Position numbers and translations under genes: made by a program. 35,394 nucleotides of DNA, from positions 1 to 35,394 of the forward strand of contig JAIKWH010000035.1 of the NCBI GenBank assembly GCA_024684955.1, given 5' to 3'. The notes beneath the pieces were generated by a model. The model ran no database searches and was not told where the DNA came from. It was given only the letters and a program-made list of their open reading frames with translations. The stretch is from Pseudobutyrivibrio sp. GTDB lineage: Bacteria; Bacillota; Clostridia; Lachnospirales; Lachnospiraceae. This document shows positions 16,509 to 25,007 of the stretch, in pieces (positions within the stretch are counted from its first letter, which is position 1; each line of letters starts with the position of its first letter).

Positions 16509-17762
16509 CTATTTCATAATCCCGTATTTTAGTTTTAAATTGATAATTCTCTGTAGGCTTTGGTCTATCCTGTCCTGGGAAATGCTGCCGGATTCCACAG
16601 CCTCTTTTACAGCGGCTACGGCTGCATCCAGGTCCTCTGGCATTAGGATAATGTCGGCGCCAGCCATGATGGCTTTGACTGAGGCCTGGCCAGGTCCGTA
16701 GAGGTCGCTGACTGCCTTCATGCGCATAGAATCGGTGATGATGACTCCCTCAAAACCCATTTCCCCTCTTAAAATGTCTGTAGTCATGGTTTTTGATACT
16801 GTAGCTGGTGTGTTATCCCCAACAATATTTGGCAGGGAGATGTGGCCTGTCATAACCATGTCGGCTCCTGCCTCTATGCCAGTTGCAAATGGCGCTAATT
16901 CTCGGGCACGTAATGTGTCTATATCTACATCTGATGCAGCCATGCCGGTGTGGGAATCGGCAGAAGTGTTGCCATGTCCTGGAAAATGCTTGAGGCAGGC
17001 GGGAAAGCCTGCATCGTGAAACCCTGCCACTTGGGCTAATACCATCTGGCCCACCAGGGCTGGATCAGATCCAAAAGACCTGTCTCCTATGACAGAATTC
17101 TCAGGGTTAGTCACCAGGTCCGCCACTGGGGCTAGGTCCAGGTTAAAGCCATATTCTCTCAGGTTTGTGCCCAGGTCCTGGCCTATCTGTCTGGATTGGT
17201 TTGGGTCATTGCTGGCCCCCACCTCTGCCATGGCTGGATAGGTCGGAAAGCCTATATCAGCAAGGCCTAGTCTGGCCACTCTGCCCCCCTCCTCATCAAT
17301 TGCCAAAAAAAGTGGGTATTTTGCATAGGATGCCATGTCCTTTAATAGGCTCTTTATCTGGGAGGCAGATGTAATATTCTCACCAAAATAAATGACTCCC
17401 CCAACAGGTTTATTCTCCAGAGCCAGTTTTGTATCTGGACCTGCCGTAAGAACCTGGTCTTCCCCTGTTAATTGTTCTGGGGTGACCAAAAATAGTTGAT
17501 AGATTTTTTCATCCAAAGTCATGGAAGAAATTATCTCTTCTGCCCTGTCTATATCCTCTTTATCCTGGGTATTATCAGCCCCATCTTCATCTGGGACATC
17601 CATATCTTCTTTTCCATTATTAAGAGGGACAGTATTATCCTGTCCCTCTATTGTTTCAGTTTCAATTGTTTGACTGTCAGTTTGACTAGCACTCTGACCG
17701 CATGCCATAAAACTTAAGCAAAGGCATGTGACAAATAATAAAAGTATACTTTTCTTTTTCAT
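16509..17762 (-). CDS. nagZ: Beta-N-acetylhexosaminidase, GH3, lipoprotein
   Basis: A 417-residue GH3 glycosidase that removes N-acetylglucosamine from peptidoglycan fragments. The N-terminus is a lipoprotein signal, MKKKSILLLFVTCLCLSFMAC with the lipid-modified Cys at 21, so it is anchored outside the cell. An acidic, Asp/Glu/Thr-rich linker (about 22-75) precedes the TIM barrel. Diagnostic features are KHFPGHG (258-264), the Asp269/His271 general acid dyad (ADSHTG) and nucleophile Asp344 (IITDSMRM). There is no second GH3 domain. Its ATG overlaps the lysA stop (TAATG), indicating coupled translation. This is the Gram-positive, exported NagZ form. Confidence 0.92.
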   Translation of the reverse strand: MKKKSILLLFVTCLCLSFMACGQSASQTDSQTIETETIEGQDNTVPLNNGKEDMDVPDEDGADNTQDKEDIDRAEEIISSMTLDEKIYQLFLVTPEQLTGEDQVLTAGPDTKLALENKPVGGVIYFGENITSASQIKSLLKDMASYAKYPLFLAIDEEGGRVARLGLADIGFPTYPAMAEVGASNDPNQSRQIGQDLGTNLREYGFNLDLAPVADLVTNPENSVIGDRSFGSDPALVGQMVLAQVAGFHDAGFPACLKHFPGHGNTSADSHTGMAASDVDIDTLRARELAPFATGIEAGADMVMTGHISLPNIVGDNTPATVSKTMTTDILRGEMGFEGVIITDSMRMKAVSDLYGPGQASVKAIMAGADIILMPEDLDAAVAAVKEAVESGSISQDRIDQSLQRIINLKLKYGIMK

Positions 17763-19030
17763 TATTTCAATAAGTCATCTACGATTCCCATGCCCTCAAA
17801 GGTGGCAAGGTAATTTTGGATGGTCTCCGGCTTTCTTATCAGCTTGTAAGAGCCGTCCTCTTTTAAGAGGACCTCAGCGCTCTTTAACTTACCATTATAA
17901 TTATAACCCATTGAATAGCCGTGGGCACCTGTATCGTGAATAAAGAGATAGTCACCCATTTCAATCTTTGGCAACTGCCTGTCAATGGCAAATTTATCGC
18001 AATTCTCGCAAAGAGAGCCTGTTACATCATAGGTCTCTGTGGCAGGGGCATTCTCCTTGCCCAGGACTGTAATGTGGTGATAACTGCCATATACAGCTGG
18101 TCTCATCAAATCAACTGCGCAGGCGTCCACCCCAATATACTCCTTGTAAATGTGCTTTTCGTGAATTGCCTCTGTGACAAGGCCGCCGTAAGGGCCTGTC
18201 ATAAATCTGCCCATCTCTGTAAAAATTGCCACCTCACCCAGGCCTGCAGGTACAAGGACTTCCTCGTAAGCCTTTCTGACACCCTGGCCGATTACTGCTA
18301 TGTCATTGGCTGTCTGGTCTGGCTTGTATGGGATTCCAACGCCACCTGACAGATTTACAAAAGAAAGAGCTATGCCCGTCTTTTCCTTTATCTCCACTAA
18401 GAGTTCAAATAGGTCCTTTGCAAGGGCTGGATAATAGTCGTTGGTAACTGTGTTTGATACTAAAAATGCATGGATTCCCAGTTCCTCTACTCCTTTATCC
18501 CTAAGGATTTTGTAGGCTTCCATAATCTGGTCCTTGGTCATACCATACTTGCTATCCCCTGGATTGTCCATAATGCCGTTGGAGATTTCGTAGGTTCCAC
18601 CTGGGTTGTATCTGCAGCACATTTTCTTAGGAAAGTGTCCTACTGATTTCTCATAGAAATCAATGTGGGTAAAATCGTCTAAGTTTACGATTACTCCCAA
18701 TTCATCAGCGTATCTAAATTCCTCAGCGGGGGTGTCATTGGAAGAAAACATTATGTCATCTTTTTTAAAGCCACATGCATCGGCGAGGGCAAGTTCTACC
18801 TGGGATGCACAGTCCAAGCCGCAGCCCTCTTCCCCTAATATTTTAAGGATAAAAGGATTTGGAAGAGCCTTTACAGCAAAATATTCCTTGAAACCCTTGT
18901 TCCAAGAAAATGCCTCATTTACCGCTCTGGCGTTTTCCCTGATTCCCTTTTCATCATATATATTGAATGGGGTAGGAATCTCCTTTACAATCTCCTGAAT
19001 TTTCTCTTTTGTAACAAATGGTTTTTTCAT
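17762..19030 (-). CDS. lysA: Diaminopimelate decarboxylase
   Basis: A PLP-dependent, alanine-racemase-fold decarboxylase converting meso-diaminopimelate to lysine. The PLP lysine is K54 in FAVKALPNP; later features are LSGGVGIPY, EMGRFMTGPYG (substrate/PLP phosphate region) and GSLCENCDKFA, the active-site Cys segment. Length (422 aa from this start) is typical. The start is uncertain: ATG 19030 gives MKKPFVTKEK, as in relatives, but has only a weak ribosome site; ATG 19069 would add 13 residues and would overlap a TTGACA box used by the opposite-strand tRNA promoter candidate. The stop overlaps the nagZ start. An alternative annotation as a related PLP decarboxylase is less likely. Confidence 0.85.
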   Translation of the reverse strand: MKKPFVTKEKIQEIVKEIPTPFNIYDEKGIRENARAVNEAFSWNKGFKEYFAVKALPNPFILKILGEEGCGLDCASQVELALADACGFKKDDIMFSSNDTPAEEFRYADELGVIVNLDDFTHIDFYEKSVGHFPKKMCCRYNPGGTYEISNGIMDNPGDSKYGMTKDQIMEAYKILRDKGVEELGIHAFLVSNTVTNDYYPALAKDLFELLVEIKEKTGIALSFVNLSGGVGIPYKPDQTANDIAVIGQGVRKAYEEVLVPAGLGEVAIFTEMGRFMTGPYGGLVTEAIHEKHIYKEYIGVDACAVDLMRPAVYGSYHHITVLGKENAPATETYDVTGSLCENCDKFAIDRQLPKIEMGDYLFIHDTGAHGYSMGYNYNGKLKSAEVLLKEDGSYKLIRKPETIQNYLATFEGMGIVDDLLK

Positions 19031-19062
19031 AAAAAATCTTGGCCTCGTGTGTGTAAATTTAG

Positions 19063-19089
19063 TTGACATTACCTGTTAATTTTGATAAT
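19063..19089 (+). promoter_or_regulatory. Candidate promoter of tRNA-Thr
   Basis: A perfect TTGACA (19063-19068) is followed 15 bases later by GATAAT (19084-19089), in the right direction and about 30 bases before the tRNA. The spacer is short. A 7-bp palindrome GATATTT-CT-AAATATC (19102-19117) follows between the divergent genes. Confidence 0.4.
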
Positions 19090-19119
19090 CTTTTCCTTGC
19101 TGATATTTCTAAATATCGC

Positions 19120-19191
19120 GCTGGTGTGGCTCAGAGGTAGAGCACTTCCTTGGTAAGGAAGGGGTCACGGGTTCAATTCCCGTCACCAGCT
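19120..19191 (+). tRNA. tRNA-Thr (anticodon GGT)
   Basis: A 72-base tRNA. The acceptor stem GCTGGTG pairs with CACCAGC, the D arm contains GCTCAGAGGTAGAGC, and the anticodon loop TTGGTAA gives anticodon GGT, reading ACC. The T arm is CACGG-GTTCAAT-TCCCGTC. CCA is not encoded. A T run (from 19191) follows directly and probably serves as the end of the transcript. Confidence 0.95.
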
Positions 19192-19289
19192 TTTTTTATT
19201 GCTCAAAAATACTTTCATTACCAAAATCTGTTCAATACTTTAGCATAATAAAGTAAGTCTGTAAACCTATTGTGCTCAATTTATTTCCA

Positions 19290-19322
19290 CAAAAAAATAA
19301 AGGGGCAGTGACTGCCCCTTAT
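19290..19322 (-). terminator. Rho-independent terminator of M42 peptidase gene
   Basis: AAGGGGCA and TGCCCCTT pair around a five-base loop (19300-19320), followed on the - strand by TATTTTTTT. It lies about 20 bases after the peptidase stop codon. Confidence 0.88.
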
Positions 19323-19341
19323 TATTTCAATACAAGTCTTC

Positions 19342-20379
19342 CTATTTCAAATAGTTGATAAGGAGTTTGAAGGTGTTCTCCACACCCTTTTTGTGGCTGC
19401 GCTCGTAGCCGTGGCTAGCGTATACACCAGCACCAATGAGGCCATGTCTCACGTCGTAACCTGCTGAAAGAGCAGCATCAGCATCAGAACCGTAGTGAGG
19501 ATAAACATCCACAGCAAAGTCTATCTTGTTCTTTTTTGCAGTGCTGATCAGGTCCGATACAACCTGATAATTGTAAGGTCCTGCGCTGTCCTTTGCACAA
19601 ATGCTAACCTGGGTCTCCTTGCAATCTAACCCATCGCCGATGCATCCCATGTCTACAGACAAAATCTCGGTCACTCCCTCAGGCACAGTGCCGCATGCTC
19701 CGTGTCCCACCTCCTCATAGACAGTGATGTGGTGGTATATCTTTCTCTTTGTAGTAATCTTGTTGTCTGCAAGGAATTTTGCCTGACCCAGCAATATACC
19801 TACTGAAAGTTTGTCATCCAAGAATCTGCTTTTGATATATCCTGACTTGGTAACCCTAGTCCTAGGCTCGAAAGCCACAATGTCACCAATCATGATGCCC
19901 AGTTTTTTAGTGTCCTCAGCAGAGGAAACCTCCTCGTCTATAACAACCTCCATGCCATCAAATTCTCGAGTAGTCTTTGAGTATTCTCCGTTTACATGGA
20001 CAGATGCATCGTTCAGTTGGAAAGTGCCCTCGTAGACCTTGCCCTCTCTGGTGTATATCTTGCAGTTTTCTGCCTCCCCGTTGTTTGGGTTAAATCCTCC
20101 CAATGGGGTCAGCATCAAATTCCCGTTTTCTTTAATCTTGCAGACCATACCGCCTAGGGTGTCCATGTGGGCCTCGATGAGAATTGCATCTTTGTCATCC
20201 TCTCCACCCAGGTCAACCAAGACTCCACCCTTGGTAGTCATCACAGGCTTGTAGCCCAATTTCTCATACTCCTTTATGAGGTGTGCCGCTGCATTTTCAG
20301 TATATCCAGTAGGGCTGTCGATAGCCAAAATGTCCACTGTCTGTCCTACCATGTAATCTACATATTTTTTTGTATCCAT
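19342..20379 (-). CDS. M42 family metallo-aminopeptidase
   Basis: A 345-residue M42 peptidase (glutamyl aminopeptidase/PepA and deblocking aminopeptidase group; sometimes annotated as endoglucanase M). Metal ligands and catalytic residues are visible: His71 (IEAHMDTLG), Asp188/189 (SRFLDDK), catalytic Glu222 with Glu223 (VYEEVGHG), Asp243 (VDMG) and a C-terminal His (HGYERSH, 323-329). These enzymes form cytosolic dodecameric shells that trim peptides. The ATG at 20379 has a perfect AGGAGG upstream. It follows the GH3 gene by 53 bases with a hairpin between, so partial read-through is likely. Exact substrate preference is unknown. Confidence 0.92.
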   Translation of the reverse strand: MDTKKYVDYMVGQTVDILAIDSPTGYTENAAAHLIKEYEKLGYKPVMTTKGGVLVDLGGEDDKDAILIEAHMDTLGGMVCKIKENGNLMLTPLGGFNPNNGEAENCKIYTREGKVYEGTFQLNDASVHVNGEYSKTTREFDGMEVVIDEEVSSAEDTKKLGIMIGDIVAFEPRTRVTKSGYIKSRFLDDKLSVGILLGQAKFLADNKITTKRKIYHHITVYEEVGHGACGTVPEGVTEILSVDMGCIGDGLDCKETQVSICAKDSAGPYNYQVVSDLISTAKKNKIDFAVDVYPHYGSDADAALSAGYDVRHGLIGAGVYASHGYERSHKKGVENTFKLLINYLK

Positions 20380-20402
20380 ATGAGCCTCCTGATAAATTAA
20401 TG

Positions 20403-20428
20403 AAAGGGCCGGGATATCCCGACCCTTT
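20403..20428 (-). terminator. Hairpin between beta-glucosidase and M42 peptidase genes
   Basis: An 11-bp stem, AAAGGGCCGGG with CCCGACCCTTT (one wobble), lies immediately after the beta-glucosidase stop codon. The - strand downstream has no clean T run, so it may be a partial terminator or an mRNA 3'-end stabiliser within a two-gene transcript. Confidence 0.5.
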
Positions 20429-20432
20429 TAGT

Positions 20433-22838
20433 TTAGTCCATCTTGAGAATCATTGAAAGTACTCTTTTAGCACATGGGAGAATGTCCTCTCTGCTGAGGG
20501 CCCCCATCTCCATGGCACGTTTTACCCTGTCAGGATATCCAGTGGCCATCTTTACATCATTGCCTGCCAAAATTTCCTTGTAGTGCTCCCCTCTGGTCCA
20601 CCAGTCTGATGTGACCATGCCATCGTAGAGCCACTCCTCCTTGAGAATGCCTGTGAGCAATTCCTTATTCTCGGATACCCTGTACCCATTTAAGGCGTTG
20701 TAACTTGACATGATTGTAATAGGATGTGATTCCTTTACGATTATTTCAAACTGCTTTAGGTAAATCTCTCTCAAAGCCCTCTCTGAAACTCGAGAATCGC
20801 AGTGCTTTCTATTTGTCTCCTTGTTATTTGTGGCAAAATGCTTTACAGAGCAGGCCACATTGTTGGACTGGATGCCTCTGACCATGGCTGCTGCCATTTT
20901 TCCTGTCAAGAATGGGTCCTCTGAATAGTATTCAAAGTTTCGTCCACACTGAGGATTTCTGTGAATATTTACTGCTGGTGTGAGCCAAATCTGCAGGTTG
21001 TTCTCCTTTAATTCCTCTCCACCTGCCTTGCCCACTCTCTCAATCAATTCCTGGTTCCAGGTAGATGCCAGCATTGTAGAGCATGGCCATGCTGTGGTAG
21101 GAATTCCACAATCAGCATTTAATCTGACACCGGCAGGACCGTCTGCTGTGGTAGCTGTTGGAATGCCGTATTCAGGCAGATTTCCCATGCCCCAGGTGTT
21201 GGATACACCCAGGTTTGGCTGGCCGCCGGTCAGATGAATCAGGTCCTCATCAGAGAGTTGCTCCATAAATTCTTCCAGGCTAATCTTGCCCTCTGCCACC
21301 TCTTCAAATGGGTGGTCCACCTTGTATGGGTTCATTAAATAACCCATCTCTATGCCTCTGAGAGCAGGTGTGAGAGCCTCCTCTTTGCCTGACTCATACT
21401 TCTCAAAAATGCATTCATTAATATCACGAGGACTACCCTGTGGCAGCATCTCATAGGAGCCGTCAGAAAGGAGCCTCTTTGGCAGAGAAACCGGAGCGCA
21501 CTTGTGGCTAAGCTGGCATAGGACCTTTGTTTCATCCACCTGATATACATCAGGTAAAAGGCTGGCTGTGCGCACATTTGAGCCAAGGTAGAATTTATAT
21601 TCTCCCTGCTCCAAGACGTAGGCTGCCTCCTGGACCTTGCCAGTATCATCAAAACTTGCAAAATAATATGGGTCAACAGTCAGAACCATGACCTGGGTCT
21701 CCCCTGGAGCAAGGAGTCTGGTCTTGTCAAAGGCAACTAGGTGCCTTGCAGCCTTGCCCAACTTTCCTGCTGGCTCTGACACATATATTCCCACTACTTC
21801 CTTGCCGGCTACCTTGCCAACATTAGTGACGCTGACCCTAAATTTTAGGAGGTTGCCCTCTGTCATGCCCTGATAGCAGATATCAAATTCTGTGTAGGAA
21901 AGGCCATAACCGAATGGATAGGTAACCAAATCTTTCTTGTCCTCAAAGGTCTCAAAATATCTGTAGCCTACAAAAATATCCTCGGTGTAATTTACATAAT
22001 CAAAGGACTCGTGGAAATCTGCTGTGGAAGGATAATCCTCCAGTCGTCCGGCAAAGGTATCAGGCAACTTACCTGATGGGTTTACATCACCAAAGAGGAC
22101 GTCGGCCATGGCGCATCCACCCTCCATGCCGCCCTGCCATGCAAAGATAGCAGATTTGATCTCTGGGCTCTCCTTTACAAAGCGCAAATCCATCATGCCA
22201 CCTACATTAAGGACTAGAATCAGGTTTTTAAAAGTCTTTTTCGCCTGGTCTAGGAGGGTCTTTTCCTCAGCAGTGAGATAAAAATCCTTGTCAGGATAAA
22301 TCTTGCCTGCAATCTTTGGCATAGAGGTCTCAGTCTCCCATGGGTTAAACTCGTTGTTGCACTCCACATCGGACCTATCCCAACCCTCTCCTGAGAATCT
22401 TGAGAATGTAAGTATTGCAGTATCCGAGAATGACTTTGCAGCCTCCAAAACATCAGTAGGAAGAACTGGCTCAGGAATCATACCTGGGGCATCCCCCTTG
22501 TCATAGCAATCACTTACATATTTTTTATAGAAATCATCAGCAGGACCAAAAGTCTTGATACCCAACTGGCTGACTCCATCATAAAGGCTGTGGACAAACT
22601 TGGTGTATACATCACCAGAGCCACCGCCACCTTTTACATAATCAAAAGTTCCCTTTCCCAAAAGTACCACTGGCTTATTTTTTGCTAGTGGCAAGGTCTT
22701 ATCCTCATTTTTAAGGAGGACAATTCCCTCTCTGGCTGCCTCCTTTGAAAGTTCAATATGCTCTTTTGAAGCAGTAACATACTTTCCCTCATACAAAGGC
22801 CTGTTTGGCTGAAATTTCATTCTTGACCACTTTTTCAT
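20433..22838 (-). CDS. GH3 beta-glucosidase with permuted domain order
   Basis: An 801-residue cytoplasmic GH3 enzyme (no signal peptide) that hydrolyses beta-linked glucosides such as cello-oligosaccharides. The usual C-terminal alpha/beta sandwich comes first (about 25-270, with AAREGIVLLKNE), then a fibronectin III-like region (about 330-420), and the catalytic TIM barrel is last (about 510-801): GIPTATTADGPAGVRL, SVKHFATNNKE and the nucleophile Asp745 in MVTSDWW. This reversed order is known from Butyrivibrio fibrisolvens and some other rumen GH3 enzymes, which supports the taxonomic guess. AGGAAAGGG precedes the start. Beta-xylosidase or other glycosidase specificity cannot be excluded. 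Confidence 0.92.
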   Translation of the reverse strand: MKKWSRMKFQPNRPLYEGKYVTASKEHIELSKEAAREGIVLLKNEDKTLPLAKNKPVVLLGKGTFDYVKGGGGSGDVYTKFVHSLYDGVSQLGIKTFGPADDFYKKYVSDCYDKGDAPGMIPEPVLPTDVLEAAKSFSDTAILTFSRFSGEGWDRSDVECNNEFNPWETETSMPKIAGKIYPDKDFYLTAEEKTLLDQAKKTFKNLILVLNVGGMMDLRFVKESPEIKSAIFAWQGGMEGGCAMADVLFGDVNPSGKLPDTFAGRLEDYPSTADFHESFDYVNYTEDIFVGYRYFETFEDKKDLVTYPFGYGLSYTEFDICYQGMTEGNLLKFRVSVTNVGKVAGKEVVGIYVSEPAGKLGKAARHLVAFDKTRLLAPGETQVMVLTVDPYYFASFDDTGKVQEAAYVLEQGEYKFYLGSNVRTASLLPDVYQVDETKVLCQLSHKCAPVSLPKRLLSDGSYEMLPQGSPRDINECIFEKYESGKEEALTPALRGIEMGYLMNPYKVDHPFEEVAEGKISLEEFMEQLSDEDLIHLTGGQPNLGVSNTWGMGNLPEYGIPTATTADGPAGVRLNADCGIPTTAWPCSTMLASTWNQELIERVGKAGGEELKENNLQIWLTPAVNIHRNPQCGRNFEYYSEDPFLTGKMAAAMVRGIQSNNVACSVKHFATNNKETNRKHCDSRVSERALREIYLKQFEIIVKESHPITIMSSYNALNGYRVSENKELLTGILKEEWLYDGMVTSDWWTRGEHYKEILAGNDVKMATGYPDRVKRAMEMGALSREDILPCAKRVLSMILKMD

Positions 22839-22972
22839 TTTGTTCCCTTTCCTAAATAATTATTTACACCAGTAAAAACTAGGCATCATTCTAATACTAT
22901 TAAACCCTTAAAGCCTATATATGTCATGGGGGTATTTTTTTAAAATAGTGCAAATATTTTACTTTAGAAACG

Positions 22973-22996
22973 AAAAAAAGCCCTGGTGGGCTCTTT
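22973..22996 (-). terminator. Rho-independent terminator of patatin gene
   Basis: AGCCC and GGGCT pair around TGGT (22979-22992), followed on the - strand by TTTTTTT. It lies about nine bases after the patatin stop codon and ends the pfkA-methyltransferase-small protein-patatin series. The rest of the 162-base gap before the beta-glucosidase start (22839-22972) shows no further feature I can support. Confidence 0.8.
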
Positions 22997-23000
22997 TCCT

Positions 23001-23846
23001 TTATTCTCCAAGATACTCTTTTAAAATATCTATGTATTTTTCCATCTGCTCTCTGCCCAGGTCGTAGACTCTTTGCAACTGGTCAGGGTTCTTTTCTGCA
23101 GCACCGATATTAAGAGGAGCGGCTGGTCTTATTACAAAAACCTTGCCCATCTTTTCTCTCTCTTTTACGTAATCCTTTTGGGCATTATACATTTTGTATC
23201 TGCCCTGGATTGTCTTAATCATCTGAGGATACTTTCTAAGATATGTTTTGATAACAGCCATATTCCCCTGGGGTGGCTTTACGTAATCGTAAGGCTGGGT
23301 CTCTATGACGAGAATCTTATCACAGCCTTGGTCCTCCATAAATTTGAGGGGGATAGAATCTGACATACCTCCGTCCAAATATATTCCCTCTCCGATATGG
23401 ACAGGTCTGGAGAATACTGGGATTGAGGCAGACGCCCTAATCCAGTTAATGTCGTTTACTGTATCCACGCACTTGTGATAATGAGGCTGACCGGTTTCCA
23501 CGTCTGTGACAACGCAATAGAAATCCATAGGATTCTGATAGAATGTCCTGGTGTCCCACTGGTCTAATTCCCATGGCAATGTGCCATAGCAAAATGGCAC
23601 ATCATACAGGTCTCCTGTCTTTAGCCAGGAGGAAATGCTGCCATATCTTTTGTCCTTGCAATATTTTTTGTTATATCTGAGGGGACGGCCAATCTGCTTG
23701 GATTTAAAATTGATTCCAAAAGTGGCCCCGGCAGAAACTCCAACGCCACAGTCGAAATCTATGCCATTTTCCATCAATACATCAATAACGCCGCAGGTGA
23801 ACATACCACGCATGGCTCCACCTTCCATTACTAGTCCCTTTTTCAT
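23001..23846 (-). CDS. Patatin-like phospholipase
   Basis: A 281-residue patatin-fold acyl hydrolase of the bacterial YjjU type. The oxyanion hole is EGGAMRG (8-14), the nucleophile Ser38 sits in GVSAG (36-40), and the second catalytic residue Asp158 in YLDGG (157-160). No signal peptide or membrane helix is seen, so it is cytoplasmic or peripheral. These enzymes release fatty acids from phospholipids or other esters; the natural substrate is unknown. It starts 20 bases after the small hypothetical gene and is the last gene before a strong terminator. Confidence 0.9.
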   Translation of the reverse strand: MKKGLVMEGGAMRGMFTCGVIDVLMENGIDFDCGVGVSAGATFGINFKSKQIGRPLRYNKKYCKDKRYGSISSWLKTGDLYDVPFCYGTLPWELDQWDTRTFYQNPMDFYCVVTDVETGQPHYHKCVDTVNDINWIRASASIPVFSRPVHIGEGIYLDGGMSDSIPLKFMEDQGCDKILVIETQPYDYVKPPQGNMAVIKTYLRKYPQMIKTIQGRYKMYNAQKDYVKEREKMGKVFVIRPAAPLNIGAAEKNPDQLQRVYDLGREQMEKYIDILKEYLGE

Positions 23847-23866
23847 AATGCCTCCTGTAATATCCC

Positions 23867-24130
23867 CTAGTCCTCATCTAAGACGTGTATCTCAAGGAAG
23901 GAGAAATCTATCTCGTCAACAAAGTTGTCTTGGGTAAACCTAGCCTTGCCGTGTCTTTTAAACTCCCTAACTGTAGAGTCCAGCCAGACCGGTTTGCTCA
24001 GGTCAAATTCATAACAAGCCTTTTCCACTGCATTAAAAATTTTGTGGGTGCGGGTCTCCTCTGAGTCATCCTCCACCATAAAATCTTTTAGCATTCTGTT
24101 ATCTTTAAATGTCTTAAACCAAATTCGCAT
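23867..24130 (-). CDS. Conserved-looking small hypothetical protein (87 aa)
   Basis: An 87-residue soluble protein that I do not recognise. It starts MRIWFKTFKDNRML and ends in an acidic tail (FLEIHVLDED); the middle has EETRTHKIFNAVEKACYEFDLSKPVWLD. The pattern is alternating helix and strand, without cysteine pairs or membrane segments. ATG 24130 follows AGGA at good spacing; a longer frame to 24214 would overlap the end of the methyltransferase gene and lacks a ribosome site. It lies 25 bases after the methyltransferase and 20 before patatin, so it is part of that operon. Confidence 0.7.
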   Translation of the reverse strand: MRIWFKTFKDNRMLKDFMVEDDSEETRTHKIFNAVEKACYEFDLSKPVWLDSTVREFKRHGKARFTQDNFVDEIDFSFLEIHVLDED

Positions 24131-24155
24131 ATATATCCTACATCTATCCTGTGAA

Positions 24156-25007
24156 TTAATTGTTTCTTTGCCTGTGAACCTCATACATGAGCAGTGAGGC
24201 GGCAACAGAAGCATTGAGGGACTCCAACTGGCCCTCCATAGGTATTTTTAGGTATGAACTGGCCAGATTAGCAGTCTCATCTGTCAGGCCATTGCCCTCG
24301 TTTCCAATCATAAAGCCCACAGGGCCCCTATAGTCAAACTGGTGATAGAACTTTTGCCCCTTTAGATGGGCTGCATATAGGCTGATTCCATAATCATTTT
24401 TGAGGGTCTCCACAGTCTGGGCCAAATCAGAAACCACCAGGTGTGGCACCCTAAAAATGCTGCCCATAGTGGACCTGACTACCTTTGGAGAATATATATC
24501 CACTGTGGTGGTATTCATGATTATGCCTGTGCATCCAGCCCCCTCTGCCGTGCGGACAATAGTGCCCATGTTGCCAGGATCCTGGAGGGACTCCAGAATC
24601 ATCACATGGCTCATGGCAGATTTGCTCTTGCCTGTCACATCATCCAGGGTCCAATCCTGCATCTTTACTATAGCAAGCAGGCCCTGAGGGGTCACTGTGT
24701 CTGTCATGGAATTAAAAACATTTGTGGCAACAGATTCAGCATAAAATCCCTGGTCTGTGGCAAGCTGGGAAACTGTCTCCTCTGACATGTTTTCTTTGGT
24801 GCCAAAAAGGTTGGCAAAAAAATGGACTCCCTCCTGGCTCTCTAAGAAGCCCTCCACATAATATATTGCAGAAAGCAAATCCTTAGGAACCTCGGAAACA
24901 GCCCTGATTCCTTCAACCACAAAAAGCCTTTGAGCTTTGCGCTCTCTGGCTTTTTTGTTGAGTGATATTATATTTTTAATCCTGTTATTATTAGTACTTG
25001 TAATCAT
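24156..25007 (-). CDS. SpoU/TrmH-family RNA 2'-O-methyltransferase
   Basis: A 283-residue SPOUT methyltransferase that methylates ribose 2'-OH in rRNA or tRNA using S-adenosylmethionine. The N-terminal substrate-binding region (ARERKAQRLFVVEGIRAVSE, about 20-39) is the SpoU substrate-binding type. The trefoil-knot motifs are DPGNMGTIVRTAEGAG (motif 1, with the conserved Arg), MIGNEGNGLT (motif 2) and IPMEGQLESLNASVAASLL (motif 3). Target nucleotide unknown; RlmB/TrmH-like. The start overlaps the end of pfkA by 17 bases and has no good ribosome site of its own, so translation is probably coupled to pfkA. Confidence 0.9.
   Translation of the reverse strand: MITSTNNNRIKNIISLNKKARERKAQRLFVVEGIRAVSEVPKDLLSAIYYVEGFLESQEGVHFFANLFGTKENMSEETVSQLATDQGFYAESVATNVFNSMTDTVTPQGLLAIVKMQDWTLDDVTGKSKSAMSHVMILESLQDPGNMGTIVRTAEGAGCTGIIMNTTTVDIYSPKVVRSTMGSIFRVPHLVVSDLAQTVETLKNDYGISLYAAHLKGQKFYHQFDYRGPVGFMIGNEGNGLTDETANLASSYLKIPMEGQLESLNASVAASLLMYEVHRQRNN

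Noticed and set aside
24131-24214. Longer start for the small hypothetical protein
   Set aside because: The extension is rich in Cys/Leu/Pro, overlaps the methyltransferase end and lacks a ribosome site; ATG 24130 has AGGA at good spacing.
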